A stretch of 64,000 bases of DNA from Planctomycetota bacterium (GCA_024276075.1 JAJRXX010000041.1:19560-83559), one strand, 5' to 3'; shown: positions 16,501 through 26,067, numbered from the stretch's first letter. Notes: generated by a model not told the origin, from the letters alone. Made by a program: numbers and translations.

Positions 16501-17907
16501 TCACTTATTGGTAGGTGTTGTGATCTTTCGTTCATTACAACAAACGGTGGCTGTCAGGCGTTGGCGATCATCAATGGGCCCGACGCCGCCGGCGACGTAG
16601 CGTACTCGATCGCTTAACTGTTTAGCGTCCAGGGCTCGCCAGGGGTCGATCACCACGCGCAGCCGACCCGATCCGCAAAATTCTGTACCCGTCAGCCGCG
16701 TGAATTCGGGCCAAGGAGTCATCACCACCGCCGCGTCTGCCGTGTCGATACAAGCCCGCAAGCTGTCGGCAAACCGCACGCCGTTTTGTGACACCCGCTG
16801 TGCGTTTTGCATCGCAGCGGGGTCGTATGCGATTAGATCGATCCCGTTGCTTGCCAGCGATTCAGCGAGTTGCAAACCTTGAGACTGTTCCACAACGTCA
16901 CTATGTGGCTTGTACGCCAATCCCAGGACCGCCACGGTGTCGTTTGGCTCGGTGTTCTGTTTGACGAGATTTGCGAGCCGATCGACTTGTCGGCGATTGA
17001 CGTGATCTACGGATTCCGCCAGTTCCGCCGAGGCGCCGACGGACCGCGCCACACTAGCCAGCGCCCGGTTGTCACGCGGAAAACAAGGCCCGCCGTACCC
17101 GACACCGCCGGTGAGGTACTTTCGGCCGATTCGGCTGTCGAGCCCCAGCGCGCCGGTGACCCGGTCCACGTCCGCTCCGGGAAGGTGCTGGCAGATACCC
17201 GCGAGTGTGTTGGCGAACGTAATCTTGGTCGTGACGTATGAGTTCACCGCGATCTTTGCCAGTTCGGCGTTTGCGAAGTTCATCCGCGAGTTTGGCGGAT
17301 TGGTCTGGCAAACCCGGTCGTAGATCGACGCTAGCAACTCACCGCTGTGGGGGTCGGACTCCCCGATGAGGATGAAGTCGGGGTTTAGATAATCGTGGAT
17401 CACGCTGCCAAGCGCGACGAACTCCGGGCTATAGCACAGGCCGAAGTCTTCGCCGCAGATTCGGCCGCTGGTTTTTTCGAGCGTGTCTCGTACCGGCCCA
17501 CCCGTAGCGCCGGGCATCACGGTGCTCACCAGGACGATCAAGTGATACGCCTGTTTATTTGCTAACGCTTCGCCGATCTCTTTGCACGCGGACAGGACGT
17601 ATTGCAGCGTAAAGCCGCCGTCCGATTCGCTGGGTGTGGGTACGAGGACAAATGTAATGTCCGTGTCCCGTACCGCTGCGAGGGTGTCGGTGGTTGCGTT
17701 GAGTCGGCCATTTGTCTGCGCGATCATCTCGTCCAGGCCCGTCTCGTAAACAGGGGGGCGGCCATCATTCAGCGCCGCGACGCGATCCGCGTCTCGATCG
17801 ACGCCGGTGACGCGGAACCCCTTTGCCGCCAAGCACGCCGCGATCGGAGCGCCTAGTCGCCCCAGCCCGATCATCGAAATCTTTTCATTAAATGGATTCA
17901 TCTGCAT
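16501..17907 (-). CDS. UDP-glucose/GDP-mannose 6-dehydrogenase family protein
   Basis: 468 residues. Rossmann motif SMIGLGRLGAPIAACLA is at the N-terminus, VPTPSE and VSTVMPGATG follow, and the catalytic nucleophile lies in YGGPCFPRDN (Cys275). A C-terminal UDP-binding domain has AVLGLAYKPHSDVV and SQGLQLAE. The family oxidises UDP-glucose or GDP-mannose to the uronic acid using two NAD. UDP-glucose is the more usual substrate and capsule loci often carry it, but the substrate cannot be fixed from sequence. ATGs at 17907 and 17901 are both possible starts. The C-terminal tail with two adjacent Cys is not part of the family core. Confidence 0.9.
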   Translation of the reverse strand: MQMNPFNEKISMIGLGRLGAPIAACLAAKGFRVTGVDRDADRVAALNDGRPPVYETGLDEMIAQTNGRLNATTDTLAAVRDTDITFVLVPTPSESDGGFTLQYVLSACKEIGEALANKQAYHLIVLVSTVMPGATGGPVRDTLEKTSGRICGEDFGLCYSPEFVALGSVIHDYLNPDFILIGESDPHSGELLASIYDRVCQTNPPNSRMNFANAELAKIAVNSYVTTKITFANTLAGICQHLPGADVDRVTGALGLDSRIGRKYLTGGVGYGGPCFPRDNRALASVARSVGASAELAESVDHVNRRQVDRLANLVKQNTEPNDTVAVLGLAYKPHSDVVEQSQGLQLAESLASNGIDLIAYDPAAMQNAQRVSQNGVRFADSLRACIDTADAAVVMTPWPEFTRLTGTEFCGSGRLRVVIDPWRALDAKQLSDRVRYVAGGVGPIDDRQRLTATVCCNERKITTPTNK

Positions 17908-17952
17908 CTTGTTCCGTATTCAGATAATCGAGTCGTGGCGTGTTAAACGAAG

Positions 17953-18783
17953 TTAGGCACCAAGACGGACCGAGCGTCGGTAGCTCCAGATACCCCCGCC
18001 AAGTTCGGTTTGGCTTCGGTGTTCGAGACCATCTTTTGTCAGTACATGCGTGCTGTCCCAGATGGTGAACGACTTTGACAAACCGCCCGCCAGCGCGAGG
18101 TTTTGCTTTGCTTCCGGGCCGTGGCGAGCGCCTTTGTACCCGCCCACCGCGTGCTGGTAGTTGTGGTTTTGATGGATCACGGTTACGACACCGCTAGCAT
18201 CAATCGCCGGGACTTTGAGCATCCGTGCACGCCAGATCAGCCAGTTGTCCCACGCGAACCGTCCCACAGCAAACGGCGGAATACGACCCCACATGCCACG
18301 CGAGAAAACAAAATAATCAATGTGCGTTGGTCCCTGGAGGTGGCCTGTGTCGGCGATACGACGGCCCAGCCGGTCTTGCCAGCCGGGTGAAAAGTCCAGT
18401 AATTCTTCGTGTTGCAGGTCCAGGTCGGTCCTTCGGCCCACCATGAGAAACTTTCGCTTGCGCCTCATCACACGCTGTACCGCATCAAGAAATTCGTTGG
18501 TCAGGATGATGTCCGCGTTGACGTAGCACAGCAGCCGATGTGAGCTGGCCGATTCGCCGCACCGGAACACGTCATTTAGCAGGGGTGTGCCGTATTTGTT
18601 GCGCTCTATTTTGTTAACGTGTGCCGCGCCGATGTCGTTGGCGGCTTGGGCGGTGCCCGGCTCGTCGCCGATTAGCAGGATATCGCACCGCGGATCGAGC
18701 AGACGCCAACTCTGCAGCGCGTTTCGCTGGATCGCGCCAAAGTGACCTACAAACGGCTTTGGGATCGAAAAGAGGGTAATCAT
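17953..18783 (-). CDS. Probable glycosyltransferase of GT-A type, family not recognised
   Basis: 276 residues. The start ITLFSIPKPFVGHFGAIQRNALQSW and the stretch LLCYVNADIILTNEFLDAV look like a nucleotide-sugar glycosyltransferase: NADIIL would be the DXD-like metal site. It also has DNWLIWRARM, a pattern seen in small GT-A proteins of polysaccharide loci. No signal or membrane segment is present. It lies 93 bases after the GT2 fusion gene and 45 bases before ugd in the same orientation, so a role in assembling the glycan is inferred. The donor and acceptor are unknown. Confidence 0.65.
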   Translation of the reverse strand: MITLFSIPKPFVGHFGAIQRNALQSWRLLDPRCDILLIGDEPGTAQAANDIGAAHVNKIERNKYGTPLLNDVFRCGESASSHRLLCYVNADIILTNEFLDAVQRVMRRKRKFLMVGRRTDLDLQHEELLDFSPGWQDRLGRRIADTGHLQGPTHIDYFVFSRGMWGRIPPFAVGRFAWDNWLIWRARMLKVPAIDASGVVTVIHQNHNYQHAVGGYKGARHGPEAKQNLALAGGLSKSFTIWDSTHVLTKDGLEHRSQTELGGGIWSYRRSVRLGA

Positions 18784-18876
18784 ATTCGCCAGCCCTGTGT
18801 GGCCAATCGCCGTTCATGCTTTCGTGAGTGTGCCGTGACCACACATGTAATCCAAATATAAGCACAAATGCTTTTG

Positions 18877-20499
18877 CTACGCGGCCTTTTCTGAGATTGC
18901 ACTTTGCCGAAGCACATAACAACCAATCGCCGGGGCACCCGGCCGATGCTGCTTCGGGATGGTTAATGTATGGTCTTGCAATGGATTGCCGTTGATCCAG
19001 CGGTTGTTTTTATCCATGGTCCATTGTGTTCTTTCGATTAATTGGACGCCTCGTAGTTGTTCATACGTCGGCTCTGCGCGGACGGGCATGGCTAAGAGCA
19101 GGTGTCCGCCGGGTTTTAGAGCGCTACATAGTTGTTGCATATGGCGCAGCGTGCTGTCGATGTAGGCGTTCGTAACGCTGCGGATCACGATCAGGTCGTA
19201 CCGCTGGCGCGGATTGGTCAATTGCGCGACGCGGTCTTTTGTAAACCGCAGTCTTGGGTGGGCGTATGGCCATCTTGTGTGTGTCGGCGCGGTGGCGAGT
19301 ACCTCGTGGCCGGACATGGCCGCGACCAACGGCAGGTTGCTTTCGTCGTCTTCAAAAATCAACGCACGCCCCGTGGCTTTAGGCAGGTGCGAAATAATCC
19401 AGCTCTGTGTGATGGCGTGTATAGGCATAGAGTCGTCGATCGGGCTTTCTCGCCAAAGCGTAACCAGTTCCTCAGTAGCACGGGAGGCTAATTTGAACGG
19501 CAGGCAGGCTACGATCCGCAACGATTCGAGTGCTTTTACGACCCACCCGGATCGGGTCCCGCTCTGTAGATAAGTCGTACACCGCTTGATGATCTGAGGC
19601 AGGTTTGTCGGGTCCCAGGCTGCTGCGCATAGGGTGTATTGGGTGATGATGCTCCATAGCGGGCCGGCGTTCAAGGCGTAATCAGCGCCGCGCAGGTAGG
19701 CGTTGCTCATTGCCCTGCGTTTTTTCTTTTTGAGGTCGATCGGCACATCGGGCAAATGGTAGAACCGCTTCATGACCTCGATGCACGCTGGTGCGGCACG
19801 CCGTCCGTCGTGGCAGTGTCCCTTGATATTCCGTTCGCAGCCCAATGGTTCGGGGAGGTAGGCGATTTCGCCTTGTAGAGCGACCCGTAGCCACAATTCA
19901 CGGTCTTTAAACAGGTGGCTCGGTTGGCCGGTGGTATCGGGTGTGAGGTACTCGATTCGGTCCAGGGCTGACCGGCGGATGAACGCTGCGGGTTGTGGGA
20001 TGCAATGGTCGCTGTATTCGACTGCATAATTCAGGTCCCATTGGCGCAGGTACGTCCAGCCGACGCGCCGACCCGCTTTGTCGATCTCGTAACAGTCGCC
20101 GTATACGACGTCGGTGCCCGGTTGTGATTGCAGATACCGCACCGCGCGTCGTACAGCGTTCGGCCCGGCCCAAAGATCGTCTGCGTTCAGCCAGGCCAAA
20201 ACCTCGCCTTGACTTATGCGCCAGCCCTTGTCGATCGCGTCCGAATGGCCATTGTCAGCTTCGCTGATCCAGCGGATACGGTCGCCATAGCTTTCGAGGA
20301 TTTCAATCGTGTGATCGGTTGATCCGCCGTCGACCACGATGCACTCGACGTGTGGGTAGTCTTGTTGGAGCACACTCTCGATCGTGTCGCGTAGGTATGC
20401 TGCGCGGTTCAGGGTCGGGATGACCACGGAGACCGTGAGCGGTTTTGACGCCGACACGGATTGGCTGCCGCTGGTTGTCGTGTCCGTTGTGTGGCTCAT
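18877..20499 (-). CDS. GT2 glycosyltransferase fused to a methyltransferase-like domain
   Basis: 540 residues from the ATG at 20499, which overlaps the preceding stop by 4 bases. Residues about 20-270 are a GT2 domain: TVSVVIPTLNRAAYL, VDGGSTDHT, NADDLW as the DXD-like site, and DRELWLRVAL as the acceptor-side motif. Residues about 365-500 read as a class I methyltransferase fold with a weak motif I (RALIFEDDES in place of a Gly-rich loop), then YDLIVIRSV and LKPGGHLLLAMP. The poor Gly-rich loop raises doubt about SAM binding. The protein probably adds a sugar; the second domain may methylate it or be structural. Confidence 0.82.
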   Translation of the reverse strand: MSHTTDTTTSGSQSVSASKPLTVSVVIPTLNRAAYLRDTIESVLQQDYPHVECIVVDGGSTDHTIEILESYGDRIRWISEADNGHSDAIDKGWRISQGEVLAWLNADDLWAGPNAVRRAVRYLQSQPGTDVVYGDCYEIDKAGRRVGWTYLRQWDLNYAVEYSDHCIPQPAAFIRRSALDRIEYLTPDTTGQPSHLFKDRELWLRVALQGEIAYLPEPLGCERNIKGHCHDGRRAAPACIEVMKRFYHLPDVPIDLKKKKRRAMSNAYLRGADYALNAGPLWSIITQYTLCAAAWDPTNLPQIIKRCTTYLQSGTRSGWVVKALESLRIVACLPFKLASRATEELVTLWRESPIDDSMPIHAITQSWIISHLPKATGRALIFEDDESNLPLVAAMSGHEVLATAPTHTRWPYAHPRLRFTKDRVAQLTNPRQRYDLIVIRSVTNAYIDSTLRHMQQLCSALKPGGHLLLAMPVRAEPTYEQLRGVQLIERTQWTMDKNNRWINGNPLQDHTLTIPKQHRPGAPAIGCYVLRQSAISEKAA

Positions 20500-21293
20500 G
20501 CCTTGACTCCCGCCAGCAGCCAGCTTGGTTTGATCCAAAACAGGTCGGTTAGTTCCTGCTCGAGCCAATTCAAATTGTTTTTGATCGCCGTGACCACGCC
20601 TATCGTGGATGAGCAGGTTTCAATAATTTTTGGTTCCAGGCAGAAGTCGTGCCACAGGACGATCCCGCCGGGCCGCAATAGGGGCAACGCTTTGCGCGTG
20701 TCGCTAGCAACGATGTCTTCGGTATGACCGCCGTCGATCAGCACGCTGTCGAAAAAACCGGGCGGATACTGCCGTGTGTCCCACTCTCGGCTATCGCAGT
20801 AAATTTGGCAGACGCGCTTGCCGTAGCCCGCGTCAAGGTAGTGCAGCCCGACCAACCCGACAGCGTCGGATGGGAATCGGCTAGGCCGACCGTCGCCGAT
20901 GATTTCTTGGAGCCACGCGGGCCGTTGGTCTTTTTTGAGCACACTCGCCGGGTACGCCCACGTCCCGCCCGGGTGTTTCTCACCTTCGGGCAGGTTGAGG
21001 GTCCAGACGGTCGCGTCGCATTCGGTCAGGCAGCACAGGGCGCCGGTGCCCAGCCACGTGCCGAATTCCAGATGCCGCTTCGGCGATAGGTGGCGAAATA
21101 TATAACACAGGATCGCCGTGTCGTCGCCGTCCATGGCACGGTCAAGCATCGACGTGTCGCCTGTACCCGTTGGACACAGTGGCTGGTCGAACCCTAACCG
21201 TTCATGCAATCGATCCAGTGTGACTGCGGGTATCGGTGGCAGTTGAGATACCAGGTTTTCACAACCGTGTTGTGTAGCGGAATCAGTGGGCAT
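20496..21293 (-). CDS. Class I SAM-dependent methyltransferase (Methyltransf_24-like)
   Basis: About 265 residues from the ATG at 21293; a GTG at 21305 or a start further upstream is possible and no Shine-Dalgarno site settles it. HLEFGTWLGTGALCCL is motif I, and FDSVLIDGGHTEDIVASDTR with LLRPGGIVLWHDF is the typical pattern of the Methyltransf_24 group that includes sugar O-methyltransferases such as macrocin methyltransferases. It lies between two glycosyltransferases, so a hydroxyl on the glycan is the likely substrate; this is inference. The stop overlaps the next start (ATGA). Confidence 0.8.
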   Translation of the reverse strand: MPTDSATQHGCENLVSQLPPIPAVTLDRLHERLGFDQPLCPTGTGDTSMLDRAMDGDDTAILCYIFRHLSPKRHLEFGTWLGTGALCCLTECDATVWTLNLPEGEKHPGGTWAYPASVLKKDQRPAWLQEIIGDGRPSRFPSDAVGLVGLHYLDAGYGKRVCQIYCDSREWDTRQYPPGFFDSVLIDGGHTEDIVASDTRKALPLLRPGGIVLWHDFCLEPKIIETCSSTIGVVTAIKNNLNWLEQELTDLFWIKPSWLLAGVKA

Positions 21294-21330
21294 GCTTGTG
21301 TTCACAGATGATTGTTGGCGTTCCCTTATT

Positions 21331-22590
21331 TCATAATTCAACGACAGCCGGCGCGATCGGCATATGCTTGTGCTGCTCCGCGATCGGTGTCGTCTCATGG
21401 TGGCGGGGTTCGTCCAGGTCAGCTAAACGTTGTGGTTGCCACAGGCGCAGGATCGGTCCGTCAAACCGTGCTCTGAGTTGATCCATGCGTGCGTCGATTT
21501 GTGCGGGGTTGACGTTTGATAGCACCACGCCGTCAGAGGAGGTGCCGAAGGCACACGGGTCGTCTTTAATCCACGTGCCCCGGTATCGCATCCCGGAAAA
21601 CGCGGTGTTATTATCTGCTACCGCTTCGATATTCAGATTCGCGTTCTTGCAAGCGCGGTAGGTCGCGTAGAGGTTTTTACTAAAATCAGCGATCACCACA
21701 CGTCGGATACGGTGTTGAGTGGCCCAATTGGCTACGAGTTGTGCCTGCTGATCTAAAGCGAAAACAGCTTCAATGGTTTTCTCGCCAGCGGGTTTACGGT
21801 GGCGAAGCGATTCCCACGCCGACCATATCCGTGCTTCCCACAAGCCGCGCTTGGCCGCCTTGGCAAAGCCTTTGTGCTTGGCAATAGCGCCGTACCGCAT
21901 CGTCCAGTCACGCTGATACGCCCGCCGCAGCTTCGTTGGTAGGTAGCGGTCAGCGATGACAAGGTTGTTACGCATGTCCAGGCGGTGAACCTGTGCACTG
22001 GGTCGCGCGCCCGCAACGGATTTTTTGTGGCAATAGACGAGGTCTTCAAATCGGTGCAGGTGGTAGCCCGCATCGATCAAGCGGATCGCTAGTTCATATT
22101 CCTCCGCCTGCCTCTGGAATGACTTGCAGAACCGGAACCCGCCAATTTCGAGCAACGCCGATCGGCGGATACACACTGCCCCGTTTGCGGGGATCATCGG
22201 TAGTGCCGACGCTTCTTGTGACCCGTCGGGCAGCACGAGGCTCCCCGTGACGCTCGCAGACTCCGGACGCGCATCAAGGAACCGGACCGACCGCGCGGTC
22301 GCGTCTTCCAGCGGGTAGCTATCATCGTCGAGCAGACAAATGTATTTGCCCGTAGCCTGCTCGATCGCGTAGTGACGCGCCCAGACGCCTTCGTTTTTTG
22401 GGCGACAGATCAGCTTGACCTGTGGAAAGGCTTGTGCAATCGCTTCGCGTGTACCGTCCGTTGAGCCGTTATCCACGACCCAGGTTTCCCACTGGCCGTC
22501 GGTAGCCGGGGGGCGGCTGTGGACCTGCTCGAGTGTGTGAAGCACCGCCGCACAGCGGTTGTGGGTGAGGATGATATAGCTGATCTTCAT
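21331..22590 (-). CDS. GT2 family glycosyltransferase with extra C-terminal domain
   Basis: 419 residues. The GT2 domain occupies about 1-230: KISYIILTHNRCAAV, VVDNGSTDGT, CLLDDDSYP as the metal site and AEEYELAIRLIDAGY near the acceptor region. Residues about 270-395 form a second part with VVIADFSKNLYATY, which reads like a nucleotide-binding fold and is seen in other surface-glycan glycosyltransferases. Its role is unknown. The ATG overlaps the stop of the upstream gene (ATGA). The enzyme should act in the cytoplasm on a lipid-linked glycan. Confidence 0.87.
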   Translation of the reverse strand: MKISYIILTHNRCAAVLHTLEQVHSRPPATDGQWETWVVDNGSTDGTREAIAQAFPQVKLICRPKNEGVWARHYAIEQATGKYICLLDDDSYPLEDATARSVRFLDARPESASVTGSLVLPDGSQEASALPMIPANGAVCIRRSALLEIGGFRFCKSFQRQAEEYELAIRLIDAGYHLHRFEDLVYCHKKSVAGARPSAQVHRLDMRNNLVIADRYLPTKLRRAYQRDWTMRYGAIAKHKGFAKAAKRGLWEARIWSAWESLRHRKPAGEKTIEAVFALDQQAQLVANWATQHRIRRVVIADFSKNLYATYRACKNANLNIEAVADNNTAFSGMRYRGTWIKDDPCAFGTSSDGVVLSNVNPAQIDARMDQLRARFDGPILRLWQPQRLADLDEPRHHETTPIAEQHKHMPIAPAVVEL

Positions 22591-24929
22591 GCGGTTTTTT
22601 TCAATGTCTCCGTTGATACAGATGTTGCGGATGTCTCGGTGGCGATCAGTTCTCTGATTTGCTCGATCATCCGACGCATACCCGTCGGGTACGTCATCCG
22701 CTGCTCGACGTGTTGGCGCTGTGCCTGCGCGATGTCCACTCGTTGTTGTGGTTTATTGATAAACCGCTCGATGCATGCTTGGAGTGTCGCCTCGTCTTGG
22801 AATGAAATTTCGTCGAGTCTCGGTAGCACCCGGCCGTGCGGTGCGAGCATGCCGATCCGTTGGCACAGCCGCGTGCCCATTATCGGGTCGTGGATCGTAT
22901 CAATGGTCTGAGCGGTGCGCGTAACGAGCTCACTTAGTTCTTTGTGGTATTTAGTCGGCACCGCTTCCATTGCCTGTTCGACGGTTTCTACGGATTCGTC
23001 CGCGTGTTCGTGCAGGAAATTCGCCAGTGCCTGCGCACGGTCCTCCGCGATGCTCCTTCGGCTAAGGAAGAACCCGCCCGAGATCAGCCCATCGGTCATG
23101 CGCTGGTGTGCCAACGTTGGCAGCGGCTCGAGGCGAAGATTGATCTTCGATCGGCGCGTCAGGTCTTCGAGGTCGCTGCCGTATGAGACGTACCCTCGCG
23201 CGTAGTTTGCCAAGTCAGGGTGCTGGTCCCACCCCTTGCCGTAGATTGATAGGGTCAGCCCAAGCCGCTCGGCAATGCGCGCTGCCCATATCAGTCCCTG
23301 TTGGCGATACAGCGCGTCGTTGAGCGGGTGGACCAATCTTGTCACCAAGCTGCCACGATTTTGATCATTTCTTATCGTTACATTTAGTTCTTCCTCTACC
23401 TCTCGAACGATGGTGAGAATTTGATAACTCGTCTCCACGCTCTGGCCGTCTCGGTAGATTTGCATTAATCGTTTGCAGCAAGCCCGGACAATCCGTTTTC
23501 CTGTCTCGCCCCCGGCGGTCTCATTGAGCAGTTGGTCGCTTAGGTCTTCGCCGCGTTGAGACGCGTTCGACACGTATACCAGGTCGTCTCCGTCGCTGTC
23601 CCACTTGGCTGGGCGCTTTGGCACGCGGCTTAGCTTGCCCATGTCGATCCACTGTCGCTGCGGGTAGCCGTGCTCTTGTACATACGTTGGCCGATTCGGG
23701 CCTAGCACAAAATCTCGCGTTGAGATTGATTTGCCAGCCGCCGGATGGATTAGATTGGGCAATTTGTCCTGTATCCAGCACACAATGGGAAGATTTGGGT
23801 GGTAAAGCTGCGAGGACTCGTACCGCAGGTGGTCGATCTGAAAGAATATATCTGGCTTAAAGTCGACCAATATCTGCCGTAAACCAATGTGAGTGATGCG
23901 GTGGTACGGCTTAGGCTCGATGACCAATCGAGTTTCCCAGCCAAGTTCTTTAAACGCATCAATCACATCGCGGGCTGAATACTGAAGGACTGTCGTGAAT
24001 TGGCTAGTCAGGACCAACAAACGCGGTGGCCGGGGTGGGTGCGGGCTCAGAAGGTTCACCAACGTCTCACGATCGAGTGTTTCGTAATAATCGTTTAGCT
24101 CTTTGATAAATGCTGTGTTGGGTGCACTGCGCTCTTTCACTATTTTGTTAATCGGGTCCAGTACCTCGGCGCCACGCAGCGATTGACGGAACACAGTCGA
24201 CGGATCAGGCAGCAGCAGATCGTTTACCATCGCGTGGCGGAACTGCTCTTCCCACGAGACGCCTACGAACCATAGATAACTTTCGCATTCGATCGGCCCG
24301 TCTTTTTGGGTGTAGTCGTGGATCATCAAGACGTGTAGCAAGACCTCGGGGTCCGGCTCCACAATGTAGATCGTGGGTCTAAGGCCCTCGATGGCTTCGG
24401 TGATTTGGCTAGGCAATGCGTCGAGCGCGTAACCATCGCCTATACCTGCTAGCAGGATCGCTTCGTTTTTATTGATTACCTTGGACACAGAGTCGAGCAG
24501 CTGATTAGCATCGTCGCGTGGATCATGACTGTGACTTGGGGATTTCGACCGTTGACCCGGGAGGGTTTGGACAATCGTGAATTGGCCTGTGCTCAGTCTC
24601 TGGATATCACACTCTGATCGCGGGTTGTTTCCTACCACAGTTTCGTAAACATCCGGTCGCTTTTCTTGTAACAGTAATAGATTACGAGCCAATCGAAGTT
24701 TTAATTGACTGCCCAGATCGGGGTCTTCGAGGCGTTGAAGTATGGCGATTGTTTCACGCCACTGGTGTTTGTTGATGCATACGCCCGCTACCGCTTTGAG
24801 GATTCGAGGGTCTGCTGCGTCTCCGATTTGTTCCAACAACTGTTTCGCACGGGCTAGGTTCCCAGCTTGCACAGCGTCGGCAACTTGTTGAGACAGCTCA
24901 ATTTGAGACGTCGATGGCGATTGGCTCAT
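22587..24929 (-). CDS. Large CgeB-like glycosyltransferase with helical repeat N-terminus
   Basis: 780 residues. The first 110 residues are helical and TPR-like (AVQAGNLARAKQLLEQIGD, CINKHQWRETIAILQRLED). Residues about 120-270 include ILLAGIGDGYALDAL and YIVEPDPEVL, a pattern found in MAF/DUF115-type motility and glycosylation proteins. From about 300 onward it resembles CgeB-type glycosyltransferases: LLVLTSQFTTVLQYSARDV, PIVCWIQDK, then YGKGWDQHPDLANYARGYVS and INLRLEPLPTLAHQRMTDGL, with a GGFFLSR turn. It is the first gene of the long minus-strand operon. GAGGAAG lies before the ATG. The donor sugar cannot be named. Confidence 0.75.
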   Translation of the reverse strand: MSQSPSTSQIELSQQVADAVQAGNLARAKQLLEQIGDAADPRILKAVAGVCINKHQWRETIAILQRLEDPDLGSQLKLRLARNLLLLQEKRPDVYETVVGNNPRSECDIQRLSTGQFTIVQTLPGQRSKSPSHSHDPRDDANQLLDSVSKVINKNEAILLAGIGDGYALDALPSQITEAIEGLRPTIYIVEPDPEVLLHVLMIHDYTQKDGPIECESYLWFVGVSWEEQFRHAMVNDLLLPDPSTVFRQSLRGAEVLDPINKIVKERSAPNTAFIKELNDYYETLDRETLVNLLSPHPPRPPRLLVLTSQFTTVLQYSARDVIDAFKELGWETRLVIEPKPYHRITHIGLRQILVDFKPDIFFQIDHLRYESSQLYHPNLPIVCWIQDKLPNLIHPAAGKSISTRDFVLGPNRPTYVQEHGYPQRQWIDMGKLSRVPKRPAKWDSDGDDLVYVSNASQRGEDLSDQLLNETAGGETGKRIVRACCKRLMQIYRDGQSVETSYQILTIVREVEEELNVTIRNDQNRGSLVTRLVHPLNDALYRQQGLIWAARIAERLGLTLSIYGKGWDQHPDLANYARGYVSYGSDLEDLTRRSKINLRLEPLPTLAHQRMTDGLISGGFFLSRRSIAEDRAQALANFLHEHADESVETVEQAMEAVPTKYHKELSELVTRTAQTIDTIHDPIMGTRLCQRIGMLAPHGRVLPRLDEISFQDEATLQACIERFINKPQQRVDIAQAQRQHVEQRMTYPTGMRRMIEQIRELIATETSATSVSTETLKKTA

Positions 24930-25097
24930 GCCTTGGCTTCCTCAGCTACGGGTATATCAAGTAGTTATCGGTACAAGCCGAGGCGCCAGATGAATTTACA
25001 ATCCGAAATGAACTACGATCACTTTGGGTCTTAGGTGTCCTTAGAGTGGTGCTGTGTTCGGGTGTGGTAATAGGTGTAGTAGCGTGTTTTAGGGCAT

Positions 25098-25125
25098 TTT
25101 ACAGGGGCGTGTTAGTCATTAAGAT
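25098..25125 (+). promoter_or_regulatory. Candidate promoter of tRNA-Arg(UCG)
   Basis: TTTACA (25098-25103) and TAAGAT (25120-25125) are separated by 16 bases, and the mature tRNA begins 10 bases further on. This fits a sigma-70-type promoter with a very short leader. Confidence 0.45.
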
Positions 25126-25135
25126 GCAAAGCGTT

Positions 25136-25209
<74 letters not shown>

Positions 25210-25243
25210 CTTCAATTCAGCGTATGACAAGGCTCACCCGACC

Positions 25244-25441
25244 ATGGCCGACGAAGAAACCCGACCCTACCATGTCGACCAGCAAGCCAGCTCGTATCGT
25301 GTCCTGGATGCCAAAGACGACGTGGTCTGCGCCTGCTCGGACCAGCACAGTGCCGAGCACTACGCGGTGCTGTTTAACCAGGCCCACGAGCGTGGCTACA
25401 AATCAGGGTATCGAGCGGGCAAGCTCGCCGGTAGTCGATAG
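25244..25441 (+). CDS. Small hypothetical protein
   Basis: 65 residues, beginning 34 bases after the tRNA at the internal ATG of a longer frame that would otherwise run through the tRNA. It is hydrophilic, with a central YRVLDAKDDVVCACSD stretch and a C-terminal NQAHERGYKSGYRAGKLAG tail. I recognise no family. Clean coding in this frame and the position before a same-strand gene 16 bases away make it a plausible but unproven gene. Confidence 0.4.
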   Translation: MADEETRPYHVDQQASSYRVLDAKDDVVCACSDQHSAEHYAVLFNQAHERGYKSGYRAGKLAGSR

Positions 25442-25457
25442 GGCGGCTGTGTAGCGA

Positions 25458-26021
25458 ATGATAAGAAAGCGTGGCATGACAGATCGCCAGCCGCTCACAA
25501 CGCCCACGGGACCGGTCGTGATTAGCAGGAAGTCGCTCGACGCGCTCGTGGCGATCCGGCGCGAGGGGTTGTTGCCAAAGCGGTTTGGCCACGTGGCAAT
25601 CTCACGGGTGAATTTCGAGGCTCCCGCAGCCCTTGCTAATACCGCGCCAGGCTCTGACGCCGACCAACTGCCGATCCAGGCGTGGCCTTGGCTGGACGTC
25701 TTAGACGATTACCCCGACCAACATTTGCCGTCGCGCGTGGCGGGGGCGAACGACCTGGACGCCGCAACCCTTCGGCTGGCGCTGGCACACGGCGCGTCAC
25801 TGGTCCTGATCGATGGGCCGATCAAGGAGAAGGCCAAACTTAGCTTTATCAAATCGGAAGGCGTCGTGTCGATCCTGGTCAGCGCGTACCGTGCGGGTCA
25901 CCTCTCAGCTGTTCCGCCGATGGTCAAAGCGTTGGCAAAGCTGGGGCACGCCGACGTGCTGCCGGGGCCGGAGATGCTCGACGCGCTATGGACAGCGCTC
26001 GACGCGCTCGAAGAAGGGTGA
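25458..26021 (+). CDS. DUF3368-like (PIN-fold relative) protein
   Basis: 187 residues; ATG at 25476 is an alternative start. The last 100 residues follow the DUF3368 pattern: AATLRLALAHGASLVLIDGP, where the family has an Asp-containing LLIDE strand, then EGVVSILVSAYRAGHLSAV where the family has a G-T-L-G-I-L-L-x-A-K-x-x-G-L-I-P block, and a PPMVKALAKLGHADVLP segment. DUF3368 proteins are PIN-like and often paired with a UPF0175 antitoxin. No such antitoxin is next to it, and the N-terminal half carries extra sequence. A toxin or nuclease role is therefore speculative. Confidence 0.6.
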   Translation: MIRKRGMTDRQPLTTPTGPVVISRKSLDALVAIRREGLLPKRFGHVAISRVNFEAPAALANTAPGSDADQLPIQAWPWLDVLDDYPDQHLPSRVAGANDLDAATLRLALAHGASLVLIDGPIKEKAKLSFIKSEGVVSILVSAYRAGHLSAVPPMVKALAKLGHADVLPGPEMLDALWTALDALEEG

Positions 26022-26029
26022 GTAGGTGT

Positions 26030-26067
26030 TAGAGCAACTGGCGTCATTAATCTTCATTGACCGGGTT
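26030..26067 (+). repeat. Element C, copy 2 (left arm only)
   Basis: TAGAGCAACTGGCG followed by TCATTAATCTTCATTGACCG and GGT matches the left arm of the full copies, then stops exactly where the central palindrome should start. The adjoining sequence is the methyltransferase remnant. Confidence 0.8.
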
